Part shown: positions 12,170 through 21,569 of the stretch, piece by piece | Numbering within the stretch: the first letter of the stretch is position 1 | Layout: each line of letters starts with the position of its first letter | NCBI GenBank assembly: GCA_015680685.1 | Contig: MNCI01004505.1 | Location: 182,606 to 245,031 of the forward strand | Source of the DNA: Gnetum montanum | Taxonomy: Eukaryota; Streptophyta; Gnetopsida; Gnetales; Gnetaceae | Direction of reading: 5' to 3' | DNA length: 62,426 bases | Notes under the pieces: model-generated | What the model saw: the letters and a program-made list of their open reading frames with translations, nothing else | Told to the model about the DNA's origin: nothing | Databases searched by the model: none | Translations under genes and position numbers: made by a program

Positions 12170-13303
12170 TAGTATGTCATCATAGGTGATAACACATTAT
12201 GTTGACGATCCTATGATGGTATACTCCTAAAGTGCTTAGGTAAACTAAAGCCAAAATAGTCCTAGAGAAGGTTTACAAGGGTGTTTGTGGAGGACATATA
12301 GGACCTAGAGCTATGATCACTAAGATTAGATGGTTAGACTAGTATTAGCTCCATATGAAAAATGACTGTCTATAGAAGGTTAAGCAGTGTGACACATGCC
12401 AAAAATATAGCAACTTTATACATGTACCACCAACTGAGTTGCATACCACTTAGATTAGATGGTCATTTCAATGATGGGGGTTGGATATCATTAGATCCAT
12501 AATGCCTAAGTCATCCTTAGGACATAGCTTCATTGTCACTATAACTAAATGCTTTACAAAAAGGGTTGAGGCTATTTTCCTAAGGAAGACTACATCCAAG
12601 AAAGTCTACAAATTCATCCTAGATGACATTATAGCCCATTTTGACATACCCATAACCATAGTCACAAACAATAGACTACAATTTAGAAGCTAGGAAACAA
12701 ATGATTTCTATCATGACCTAGGTATTAAGCATTCTTTCTTGTCACCTTATTACCCTCAAGCCAATGGACAAGTAGAAGCAAGCAACAAATCCATCATCAA
12801 CTTGCTCAAAAAGATGCTCAACAAAAACAAGAGCAAATGGCATGAGTGGCTTGTCCATGTACTATGGGCCTATAGAATGACCTATTGCATGGAAATCGAT
12901 ATGGTTTATGGTATTGAAGTTGTTTTACCTCTTGAATTCCAAGTGCCATTGCTTTGAGTGGCCTTGATCAACTTCATCAATGACAAGTAGAATAAGAAGT
13001 TGCGGATAGAAACCTTAGACTTGGTGGAGGAGCAACGTATGTAAGCCCTTGCTCACATCAAAAACTATTAAGAGAGATAGAAGTAGCAACATCACCATAA
13101 CTTGACCATATGTAACATTAAATAAGGTGAATTGGTTCTCAAAGCTATTCACAAGCATGCTGACAAATTCTCAACTAACTAAAAAGGATCCTTCCTTGTC
13201 ACCAGAGCCTATAGGAATGGTGCATTTAGAATAGTTGACATGGATGGAAATGAGCTAGCTGATCTAGTCAATCATTCCTATCTAAAGTCATACTACATGT
13301 AGC
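12170..13303 (+). pseudogene. pol: Integrase of element A (broken)
   Basis: Integrase inserts the cDNA into the genome. Frame fragments near 12,280-12,420 show a zinc-binding region (GVCGGHI-like, then CDTCQKYSN). The catalytic core begins at 12,481 with LDIIRSIMPKS, continues through ITIVTNNRLQF, where the usual second aspartate (TDN) reads TNN, and has the third acidic residue in YYPQANGQVEASNKS. WHEWLVHVLWAYRMT, YGIEVVLPLEF and VPLL follow, typical of the TAT group. A C-terminal part (GELVLKAIHKHADKFS, AFRIVDMDGNEL, SYLKSYYM) ends at 13,303. Stops and the lost aspartate make it inactive. Confidence 0.9.
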
Positions 13304-13329
13304 AGATAATCAACAACAAGCAAGCCTAC

Positions 13330-13430
13330 TTTCAATGGTCCACTACAACCTTAAAACTGGTAACATGACCTGCTAAGGCCTTGAACTGGTACCATGGCCC
13401 ACCATAGCCTTAAACTAGCAACATTGGTGA
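13330..13430. repeat. ~30-bp minisatellite, third block
   Basis: Three units (AATGGTCCACTACAACC..., ACATGACCTGCTAAGGCC..., CCATGGCCCACCATAGCC...) directly after integrase; same unit as the blocks around the spacer. Confidence 0.8.
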
Positions 13431-13480
13431 CCTAGATAGCTTGGTTTTATCATCTCATATGACCTATATGCATTGTAGAA

Positions 13481-13584
13481 TTATGATATGTAGTGGTGTT
13501 TTGTATTCTTTGTTGGTGCCTCTCATGTCAANTATTATGATATGCAGTGGTGTTTTGTATTCTTTGTTGGTGCCTCTCATGTCA
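13481..13584. other. Single N flanked by a ~52-bp direct duplication (probable assembly join)
   Basis: The sequence ATTATGATATG[TC]AGTGG...CTCATGTCA appears immediately before and again immediately after one N at about 13,532, differing at one base. This is what two overlapping contig ends joined without merging look like. Confidence 0.75.
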
Positions 13585-13904
13585 ATCCTCCAGACACTAA
13601 CAAAGAGGGGCCATTGAAACACCACAAAAATTTGCATGTTATAGACCATTTTCATGAAACCCAAGGTAAAACTTTATTGTAAATATGAAAATTGTAACCC
13701 ACAATGGAAATTTCACATACTTTATACTTTTGGAACTAAAAACTACCTCATGAGTGGTCAAAGCCTCACTGCCCAAGTGAAAAAAGTCATCGCGTGTCTA
13801 TATTTGGGCTTGAGGGGGTCAAAATGCCTTTTGGAATGTCAAAAATGGCAATTTTATGGGTTTTATGTGGGTTATACATTTTTTTTATGCTGGAAACACT
13901 TGTA

Positions 13905-14200
13905 GGAGGGTAGATCTCACCTACCCCCAATGTGGAAATGTGGGGAGTTTTTGCTCAGCTTGGAAACTTTTCCCCCTAGTGTGGAGGCTACATGCTCAAC
14001 TTGAAAACCTTTTTCCCTCAGCATCAAAGTTTTCCCCCAATGTGGAGGCTTCACCCCTAGCATGGAAGTTACATCCCCCTAGCATGGAAATCACAATAGC
14101 AAAATTTCAACACTTCATGCACTCTAATGTTGACTAGCCACTTCAAAAAGCATGGTGGAGAGCTCAACGTAGAAGATTCATCTCTAGCATGGAAGGTGTG
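13905..14200. repeat. Repeats in U3 of LTR A1 sharing words with the 189-bp array
   Basis: Six to eight short units of the form CCCCCTAGTGTGGA, CCCCTAGCATGGAA, CCCCAATGTGGA occur within 300 bases. The core AGTGTGG / AGCATGG is the same as in the array at 5.95-9.0 kb, so U3 and the internal spacer share a motif. Confidence 0.65.
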
Positions 14201-14398
14201 CCCCCATTACTATTTATCATAAATGGAATGGAACATGGGGGAAAGGAACTTGCTATATATGTTAGCCTCCCAAATTTGAGCACCCATCTTACCTAAACGA
14301 GGTAGAAATTTGCAGCAATTTGACAGCCAATTTACAACCATTGTGTAGCCAAATTATAGCAAATCATAGCCATTTTCAACCCCATTCATGGCCTAAGA

Positions 14399-14408
14399 CC
14401 TATAAAAA
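14399..14408 (+). promoter_or_regulatory. TATA box of LTR A1
   Basis: CCTATAAAAA in the middle of the LTR, some 530 bases before AATAAA; expected position for the U3/R border of a plant LTR. Confidence 0.6.
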
Positions 14409-15180
14409 CCAACCTCCAACACCATTTATAAGTTCCATGATTTTTCATAATTCAACACTTTGGTAGTTTCACACTTTTGCAATATGAGATGATTGGCATT
14501 GGTTACACAATTTAGCAATTTGTTCATAGTTCTACACTTGTACATTCTCAAGCACTCAAGAGTTCTTGCAAGTTGCCACACTTATATCCTCTTGAACTCA
14601 GTGTCGAAACCCTATGACCTTGTAACACCCTTTGGAATTTGTGAGTTTTCAAGCTCCATGTTGCACTCCTAGGATTTCCAACTCCCAACATAGAGCACTT
14701 GGGCAGCTTGGATTCTTTACATTTTTCAACCTCCACCATAGCCAACATTGCAAATCTGAGATTGTAGCACTAGAGGTTCAATAGCATCAAGAGTGGTAGA
14801 ACATTTAAATTGTGGAGTTGACTACATTGACTTCAACTGATGTTGAACCCTTGTCAAAGTGAATCCTCTATTGTCCACTCAAGCACCATTTGTACACATT
14901 TCTCTAACTTATTCTTTATTCTTTCCCAATAAAGTCTTAAGTTTTGGATTTTGTGTGCAAGAAATATTTGTTTATTTTCTATGCATTATTCAAATCCATT
15001 TCGTTACACTATTTTGAAAATCATCCAAGTCCTTGGTTGATCTATCATATTAGGGTACCATGGATTCCATTTTTATGGAAGCCTCAGGGATTCGAGGTTG
15101 AGGACTGCTATGCACCAAATTTGTTGGTCTTCATTCCAATGATTGATTTTTCCAATCACAAGAACCTTCACCATCCAACT

Positions 15181-16530
15181 TGAGGCAAGATTTTATTGTA
15201 AATATAAGGTTGCTAGTCCATGATCTATAATCTTGCATACTTTAAATTTTTGGGATTGAAAATTACCTCATAAGTTGCTACTGCCTCACTTCCCAAGTGG
15301 AGAAAGCAATGTCATGTCTATATTTAGGCTTAGAAAGGCTAAAAATTCCTTGGGGGCTACAAAATCTGGCATTTTCATGGGGTTTTGTGGGGGTAGAGCC
15401 TCAACTACACTTCAACCACCTACACCCAATGTTGGTTGTGTTGGATTTTCCATTTCCCAACAATTCATAGCATAGTTATCATGAAACCCAATGTGGAAGC
15501 TACAAGGCCAGCATTAGTGGTGTTGGGTTTTCTATTTTCCTAGTAATAGCCAATGTAGTCATCACAATTTCTAGTGATGACAACATGGCCAGCATGGTTA
15601 TCATGGATTCCCAACAATCTTCACATGGCCAGCATAGTCACCACATCTCTTAGCTAATTCCAATAATGCCAACATAGCTCTCTAAGGCTAGCGTAGTTGA
15701 GGTGAAGCTAGTGTAGTCACAAAAGTCTATTTACTATTTTTAGTATTTTGTATGATTTTGATGATCCTTGGGTATTAAAACTTACCATAAATGGTCAACT
15801 ATGCTAGGAATTATGGCCTACAACACCTGTAAACAACATTAATATGTTAGCAATCATGGCAGAAATTTGTAGCCTAAATTCAAAAATTTCAAAGCCTATA
15901 AAAGCCAAACTAGAACACTTCATTCAAGTTCTGGAACATTTTTGCAACCATACTACCATAACAACCTTGATAACATAAAACTCATTTCAACATTTTGTAA
16001 GACTTTTGGGAAGTAATTGAAATCTACTTGAGCACTAGAGACTCTTAGCGTAATCCCATTGCCACCAAAGTCAAACACCATTGTGCACACTATTTACACC
16101 TGAAAGTTGTAGATTTGGGCAAAGAACAACAAGAGGCTCTTGATGATTGGGGTTTGGAAGTGCTTAGATCATGGATTTTGATTACAAAATACAACCTACC
16201 AACTCCAACAAGCTTCAAGCTCTATTCAAACAAGCTTCTTATGCATCTAGGCACACAATCTATACTCCTTGAACTTTACACTTTGAGCATCTTTCTATTT
16301 TTTAATAAAGGTTACTAGTACATTCGTAGTGCAAAATTTATTAAGTTTAATTCTATATTTATTTTATTTGAATCTGCAATTTTATTTTTCTATTCCTGTT
16401 TACATTTTTTAAGTCCTTAGGTGATTGGCCAGACTGTCCAGGGCACCTTCAATCCTTTTTCTCAAAGGCCCTTAGGATTCAAGGTCAAAAACTATTTCTA
16501 CTTCTGAGATCTTTGGTTTTTCTTCCAACA
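15181..16530 (+). repeat. LTR A2, second related LTR directly adjoining A1
   Basis: Starts TGAGGCAAGATTTTATTG and for its first 220 bases parallels LTR A1 (TTGCATACTTTAAATTTTTG, ATTACCTCAT, CTGCCTCACTTCCCAAGTG, GTCTATATTTAGGCTT). The TATA box CCTATAAAAG is at 15,895 and AATAAA at 16,304. The 3' end contains TAAGTCCTTAGG, GGGCACCTTCAATC and GGATTCAAGGTCAAAAACT. No internal coding region separates it from A1, so it is a tandem or solo LTR. The exact 3' end (near 16,530) is an estimate. Confidence 0.7.
15895..15904 (+). promoter_or_regulatory. TATA box of LTR A2
   Basis: CCTATAAAAG, about 400 bases upstream of AATAAA at 16,304. Confidence 0.6.
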
Positions 16531-17060
16531 TTCAAATTTTTTAGGTAAAACACCTATAGTCTAGAAAATAGATCTTGAAGTAGGAGTACTAGTTCAAGTG
16601 TGACACTAGAGATGATTTGAGAAAGGTTGTTTTCCAATAGATTAAGAGCAAGTAAGATTGGTTGAATGTGCACCATGATGGGCATTATTTACTAATAGTA
16701 TGACATTGTAGTGAGGCACATGTTATGTAGATGAGGGAAAAGATAGGTAATTTTGTGATTTCTGAATTAGTCTTGTTATAAGGCTTGAAAACTGTTAAGT
16801 AATATATTAACATTTTGTACTAATTTTGGAAGAGTAGGATTGACTGTAGTAGTGTTAGAGAATAAATTGTAGGTAGGAGGTAACTTAGTCATAAGTGGAA
16901 TTAGAGTAATAAAAGTACGAGTGATAGGGGCAATATTTTGAAGAACATATATAGAGAATGGATTGGTAGAGCTGATGAGGTTAATGTGTTGCAAACTAGG
17001 GTTGGATGGATGGTTATTATGTTGATAATAATGGCTAGTAAATAATGAAGTAGAAGAAGT
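16531..17060. other. No gene recognised
   Basis: A/T-rich, CpG-poor sequence after LTR A2. Reading frames are short and unrecognised. Confidence 0.4.
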
Positions 17061-17460
17061 TATATCTTCTTCATCATGAGAGATGTTGACACCCCTATCT
17101 TTGCTCTATTTTTCAAGGAATTAATAGCTTCCATTGGAATTGATGTTAGAATGACTTATAGAAAAGTTCATCATATCTTTCCTTTATTGAATTTCAACAC
17201 TCATCATTGCCTAAACTTTGTCTCTGATGACTAGATACTCTACTAGTGTAGCTTGCTCAAACTCATTTACCTCGATGAGATGGCTTGGATTTAGTAGGAA
17301 TGGTTTTAAAATGTTGGTTACTTCATAGAAAACCATTCTCCTTAGCCCATTCTCAGATAGTGTTATACTCAGTTCTTACTTGATGCATGCAACCTTGTAG
17401 TTATGTTGTGTCATGGATGCAATGAATGCAAATGTTTTTCTTATCTTCATCAATCTATGA
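17061..17460 (-). pseudogene. Unidentified minus-strand coding remnant
   Basis: Read on the minus strand from about 17,450, one frame gives RKTFAFIASMTQHNYKVA, a single stop, then ELSITLSENGLRRMVFYEVT, NILKPFLLNPSHLIEVNEFE, QATLVEYLVIRDKV, one stop, AMMSVEIQ, one stop and RKDMMNFSI. The frame stays the same across about 110 codons with only three stops, and its composition is protein-like, so I think it is a decayed coding segment. I do not recognise the family; a retroelement gag or another transposon protein is possible. Confidence 0.35.
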
Positions 17461-17739
17461 ATTTAAAGACTATGAGTGAATTTAGAAACTTATTCTAACA
17501 TGGTGTTAATAAGAATCTCCTACACACACTTAGAAACAAGATCAAATGCAAATGGAAAAATGAAGTAAGTAAAAGCGACAAAAGTAAGAAAAAAAGTAAG
17601 TGCTAGAAAGGATCTATCTAGGCTACTAGGTGAGAAGTTGAGACATTAGAAACGCTAATGTTCCTCCTTTTAGTACCAAAAATGTTTCTATAAAAATGTT
17701 CTTTTTATTCCTACAAGGATATTTTGGTCCTGACAGGCT

Positions 17740-18180
17740 ATTTTGGTAACGCCAACTTTGTGCATAATGGTGATAGAACGTGAAAACAATGCACAGAGCA
17801 ACAGCAGGGCTCCAGTTCTGCACAGAAGCAGATCAGATCCAAGGCCGATAGAAACAATGTGTGGATTAGGACGCAGAACAGGATCGGAGTGCGGATCGGG
17901 ACACGAAACAGGAGGCGGAGGCAGGAGGCGGAGGCCGAGGGGGACGCACGCGCTGCCCAGAGGGTAGGAAGTGGATGGATCACCCAGATCCAGAACGCGA
18001 AGGACCACCCGGGCCTAAAATTCCAGATGTGCAGCTGAAACCACAGATCTGTTAGAACTGCGGCCCCTGCTGCGACCACGACCAGCATCTGTCCGCAGAT
18101 CTGTTAGAACCGCGGCCTCTGCTGCGACCACAACCAGTAGATCTGTCAGATCTGCCAGAGCCGCGGCCTTGAGGCTGCAT
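17740..18180. other. CpG-rich GC-rich block with ~52-bp tandem repeats
   Basis: Composition changes abruptly here to GC-rich with many CpG. From 18,044 three copies of a ~52-bp unit (CAGATCTGTTAGAACTGCGG..., starts at 18,044, 18,096 and 18,147) run into the oxidoreductase fragment. Earlier, short AGGCGGAGG repeats occur at 17,910-17,940. Open frames exist on both strands but look like by-products of composition. It may be the edge of a captured or host gene region. Confidence 0.55.
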
Positions 18181-18482
18181 CCGCGGCCAGAGGCGGAGGT
18201 TCCATTTGGCCACGATCACCCGCCGCCTCCACAGAGCGCCCACGACCACCCGCCGCCTCCGCAGAGCGCCCAGAACACGTCCTCACCCACGTGCTACCTT
18301 CGAAGCACTACGCCTGACGCATTCACCAGAACCGCGTCCAAGACAATGTCAGCGGCCAGGCCATGTGAGCGTGCGAGGAAGCCGAAGCCTCCACCGGAAA
18401 TATGACCGCCGGTGCCCACGGTAGGGCAGGTGCCGGCCGGAAAAGCGTGCGTCTGGGAGGCTACTGCGATGGCGCTGTACAT
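18180..18482 (-). pseudogene. Berberine-bridge-enzyme-like (FAD-linked oxidoreductase) gene fragment
   Basis: The minus strand gives [40 protein letters not shown] and [18 protein letters not shown]. This is the FAD-binding core of plant BBE-like oxidoreductases. In the family the cysteine of the CPTVG block is one of two covalent flavin attachment points, and GGHxSGGG lines the flavin site. After a stop the frame continues GEDVFWALCGGGGWSW, corresponding to the family's GEDLFWAIRGGGG segment, and then GVIVAKWNLRL in another frame. A 30-bp (10-codon) direct duplication at 18,211-18,270 doubles ALCGGGGWSW. Only about 100 of some 500 residues are present, so it is a fragment. Its CpG content is far above that of the retroelements around it. 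Confidence 0.8.
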
Positions 18483-19074
18483 ACTTCAAGGCATCTGCAT
18501 TATACTACTATATTGTGAATCTGGGAGGCCAGCAAAAAGTTTTCCGTTCATATATTTAAGTACGCAAATAATCGTGTGAGCATGTGCATAAAGATTTAAA
18601 TAGATTCGAGCCGTGTCCGAAGGAAAGCCGTTAAGGACAAGTGCCAGCAAAGTCCATTTCAGACAAGGTCTGCTCTTCACTTTCGTTTTTATGTGCGCAG
18701 AAACAACGAAATCTACACTAAAATTGTTAATCCGGTCTCTGTTCATTTTCGTTATTTAAAGGCGCAAAATTTGCAGTTTGTATTGTCCATATTCGATCTG
18801 ATCTGACCCGAACCGTGCTCCTGCCACTATCGCGCAAGAAACATAGGAACTCGCATTCATTTCAGAAAGGAGAAATTGTGCTGCAATTTTCAGGCACACA
18901 TTCTTCCTCGTCTGCTGCTGCTTTTTCGCATCAAACCCTAAACCCATTCAATTCTGAAAAGCGTTTTTATTTTTTGTATTTTTTGGATTCATCAAAGAGC
19001 GAGTTGTAAAGCTCAAGATTCTTCTTTGTGTTCTAGAATTCTCTTTCGTGGATTTATTTGCCGATTTTTCAGCC
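18483..19074 (+). promoter_or_regulatory. Probable promoter and 5' leader of the adjoining gene fragment
   Basis: Between the oxidoreductase fragment and the ATG at 19,075 the sequence has moderate GC and several CpG. It carries TCGTCTGCTGCTGC and TTTTTGTATTTTTTGGATTC, a pyrimidine-rich stretch (GATTCTTCTTTGTGTTC) and GCCATGG around the start. This looks like an ordinary plant leader rather than a retroelement. The transcription start cannot be fixed. Confidence 0.4.
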
Positions 19075-19161
19075 ATGGCGGATCACGAAGATGAGGATCT
19101 GCAAATGGCTCTGCAAATGAGCCTGCAGCCGGCGCCAGAGCCAAGGACGATAATAATTTAA
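19075..19161 (+). pseudogene. First-exon-like start of a ubiquitin-interacting-motif protein
   Basis: ATG in a good plant context (AGCCATGGCG) opens 28 codons beginning MADHEDEDLQMALQMSLQPA before a TAA. An acidic run followed by L-x-x-A-L-x-x-S fits the ubiquitin-interacting motif, here EDEDLQMALQMSL. From memory, plant MINDY-type deubiquitinases or related UIM proteins start this way with the motif at the extreme N terminus; I could not check this. The similarity ends at PAPEP and the frame stops at 19,159, so this is either a truncated gene copy or exon 1 with a diverged splice site. No downstream exon is visible within the next kilobase. Confidence 0.55.
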
Positions 19162-19164
19162 AAG

Positions 19165-19490
19165 AATCTTCTGCGTGGGTTCCTTGCAATCCTTCACAAT
19201 ATCATTCTCTTCCAATCCCAGCACCAACGAAACCAATTGCAGCCACTGCGTGCATGGTTTCAGTATTTCTGCAGCACGTTTCGCCACTAGGGTGGCTGAT
19301 ACGGCCATTTGAGCAATCGCGCCTCTGCGCTGGCATGGTGTCGAAGAGGTAAAACTCGCGGACGGTGTTGTGGAGCAGGTCCGTGATGCTGCCGGGAGCA
19401 TGTGGCGGAATTCTGGAGGCATGGCCAGGAAAGCGCATGAAATTTGATTTGATGCATCTGTCTGCGTATTGATAGATTTCAAACATTAAA
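19165..19490 (-). pseudogene. Unidentified minus-strand coding-like segment
   Basis: The minus strand is open over about 94 codons in one frame (containing HAPGSITDLLHNTVREFYLF) and 137 in another (containing MAVSATLVAKRAAEIL). CpG content and composition match the neighbouring gene fragments, not the retroelements. I do not recognise either product. It may be a rearranged exon piece brought in with the UIM fragment. Confidence 0.3.
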
Positions 19491-20203
19491 TAATATATAT
19501 GGTGTTTTTCATTATCAATATCATTTTTATATTATTTTCTTTTTCACTTATTTAATTTTATCTTAAAAATTCATTTGATTTACATTTTTATTTTAGAATA
19601 AAAATAACAATGAGTGCATATGCTAACTTATTAAGGTTGAATGATAATTTACCCCGTTATCTATCTCCTTGCCGACGTAATCTTCTCCTATATACTTTGA
19701 CTTTGCTGCAGCAAGTGATATATATCAGAGCATATCCTTTGAATACATATGTCTCAAGGTATCACATATTTGATTACACTCCTTGAGATGTGACGGACCA
19801 AGTGAATTGCATTGTAATTGCCTAGAGTTTCCTTGTATACGAAACTGGACTGCCATTCTAGGATACAAACAAAAATGAAAGGACATTAATCAGGCCAACC
19901 TATTAGATAATGTCTTATTTATCCGTGTTAGTGTGACAGCCAAAGAAAACTCAATGGCTTTCCTTGGTGGTGACAGCACAAATTATTGTTTTTGCATCAG
20001 CATACGATGTCCTCCTATTGTTGTCGTGCTGATATAATGTGAATGGTTCCCGTGCTTTTCTATTCCCAATTATAGGCTTATGTCAACAACGACTCTATGG
20101 CCAGTTCGGTCAGAACATTGTCGGCCAATCCAAAAATTTCTGGCCATTCGTTGGTATGATACTATGGTTTAAGTTGATTTACATATGCAAAGAAAAAGTG
20201 ACA
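19491..20203. other. No gene recognised
   Basis: A/T-rich up to 19,650, then mixed composition with short frames only. It serves as the target of the short LTR element that follows. Confidence 0.4.
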
Positions 20204-20208
20204 GTTTA

Positions 20209-20729
20209 TGTGAGAGATGTCTCAAGTGGTGGTTCTCTTGGGCTCTCCCCATGGTTCGGGGGCCATGGAACACTCTGAGGCGGCCTCGGGTGGCTCTCAA
20301 GTGTTACAAAACCCCCCCCAGCTTGGTGGTACCAAGCTAGCAATAGGACACACTCCTGTTGCTACTCTCTTCTCTGAGTCCTCTTCCTTCCCTCTTCTCC
20401 GTGGAGAACTACATGGCCCTGATTCTACGGCGGTCGTAGATATGTAGGCAACCAAGACTGGATAGTTTTGGTGCGGTGCCATGCCACACCTTGTACCAGA
20501 TTGTGAGGGATCTGGGGGTGAGGCACCTTCCCTTGTAGATGCATTGTTTCTCCTTCCACCGATGTGGTCTACAAGGTTGTGTGTGTACTTGTTTGCTTGG
20601 TTCTCTTCTGCTTGCACTTGTGAGATGCTTGCTTGTTTGAGGCGTATTCCCCAGGTCTTTCGCCCCAGATCTATTTGATCTTTGTGAATTCCTTGGGGTG
20701 CCGGGCAACGTCGGGGCAACGTTGTTACA
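20209..20729 (+). repeat. 5' LTR of the short element
   Basis: 521 bp from TGTGAGAG to GTTGTTACA, bounded by the target duplication on the left and the primer site on the right. Its last ~205 bp match the 3' LTR; the first ~315 bp do not visibly match. Confidence 0.65.
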
Positions 20730-20731
20730 GA

Positions 20732-20743
20732 TGGTATCAGAGC
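20732..20743 (+). other. Primer-binding site, initiator tRNA-Met
   Basis: TGGTATCAGAGC, complementary to the 3' end of plant initiator tRNA-Met, two bases after the LTR end. Confidence 0.9.
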
Positions 20744-21355
20744 GTTTTTGTTTTAGTCAGTGGTAAGAGTTTCGCTAAGCGGTTACCAGGGTTTGTGGTT
20801 TGTGAGGTTTCCGATAGAAACTAGCTAACCCCATTCTCAACTTTGGCTAACCACTCCCTTGGAGGGTGGCCTTGTGCTCTTTGGTGGTGATACTCCATTG
20901 AGCTTGTTTGGTTAATGGTCTCTTTGGTTTGATACCTAGGTGATCTAGGATCATATCCTTATGTGTTTTGAAGAGTTTCTTGATGGCAATGTTCTTCACT
21001 CTTCATAAGAGGATAGATGTGAGCAATTGAGGTATGTTGCTCTCCCTAAGGATATAAACGATGGTGTTGTGGTGATGTCCTTCACTTGTTTACTTGTGGT
21101 TGAACTAGTTGTGATTGAATGCGATATGGTTGAGAGGAGTTCTACTAGCAACCCAAGAATTTAGTTGCTCAAGGAGCTCCCATCTCAGGTCTCCAGTGAT
21201 TCATATGGGATGAATCGGACCAAGTCTCTGCTTCGGTCTCCACCCAGATGACATGTTTTGAGTTGGCATTTGTTGAATCGTGCAGGATATGATATCCTTG
21301 GCACTCCCACTCACCCTAGATACAGTGAGTATGGGAAAATGCAAATGGGGACAAG

Positions 21356-21564
21356 ATGCACCTTCCCTTGTAGGTGCATTGTCTCCCCTTCCATTGATGT
21401 TGTCTACAAGGTTGTGTGTGTACTTGTTTGCTTGGTTCTCTTCTGCTTGCACTGGTGAGATGCTTGCTTGTTTGAGGCGTATTCCCAAGGTCTTTCGCCC
21501 TAGATCTATTTGATCTTTGTGAATTCCTTGGGGTGCCGGGCAACATCGGGGCAACGTTGTTACA
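21356..21564 (+). repeat. 3' LTR of the short element (conserved part)
   Basis: Matches 20,524-20,729 at roughly 95% by eye and ends GTTGTTACA. The LTR may begin further upstream (a weak match to the 5' LTR start is at about 21,067), but that part has diverged or been replaced. Confidence 0.65.
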
Positions 21565-21569
21565 GTTTA

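Larger units (their letters stand above)
13655..15180 (+). repeat. LTR A1, probable 3' LTR of element A
   Basis: Begins TGAAACCCAAGG followed by ACTTTATTGTAAATAT. The next LTR begins TGAGGCAAGATTTTATTGTAAATAT, so start and family are shared. A TATA box (CCTATAAAAA) lies at 14,399 and a poly(A) signal AATAAA at 14,928. The 3' part (AAGTCCTTGG..., GGATTCGAGGTTGAGGACT) aligns with the ends of LTR A2, LTR B (52.7 kb) and, reversed, LTR D (61.1 kb). Length is about 1.5 kb. Confidence 0.75.
1..16530 (+). mobile_element. Element A: Ty3/gypsy LTR retrotransposon, TAT/Ogre-like, decayed, 5' end outside window
   Basis: In order on the plus strand I can read gag, aspartic protease, a roughly 7 kb non-coding spacer, reverse transcriptase, RNase H, an archaeal-type RNase H, integrase and LTR sequence. 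A second RNase H between the first one and integrase is a known mark of the TAT lineage (Ogre, Retand and relatives), so I place it there. Every domain is broken by stops, often where tryptophan or glutamine is expected, so the copy is inactive. Gag and protease match element B near 54-57 kb, showing the same family sits at both ends of the window. No 5' LTR or primer site is visible; the window edge cuts it off. Confidence 0.85.
20204..21569 (+). mobile_element. Short non-autonomous LTR element (TRIM-like) with 5-bp target duplication
   Basis: GTTTA at 20,204-20,208 is followed by TGTGAGAGATG. The other end reads GTTGTTACA (to 21,564) followed by GTTTA again, giving TG...CA ends with a matching 5-bp duplication. 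A primer-binding site for initiator tRNA-Met lies at 20,732. The block 20,524-20,729 is repeated with few changes at 21,356-21,564 (TGCATTGT, TCTACAAGGTTGTGTGTG, TTGCTTGGTTCTCTTCTGC, GGGGTGCCGGGCAAC). The interior has no coding frame. Mobility would depend on proteins from another element. It is the least decayed element here. Confidence 0.75.

Noticed and set aside
17688-18249. Overlapping open frames of up to 116 codons on both strands in the GC-rich block
   Set aside because: GC-rich sequence lacks stops by composition and the products are low complexity; only the oxidoreductase frame has recognisable motifs.
19075-19161. A functional small UIM protein
   Set aside because: Only 28 codons and no downstream exon or clear splice site; more likely a truncated first exon.
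20297-21554. Minus-strand frames (140 and 117 codons) conserved between the two LTRs of the short element
   Set aside because: Similarity follows from LTR duplication, not coding selection; the frames stop matching where the LTR match stops.
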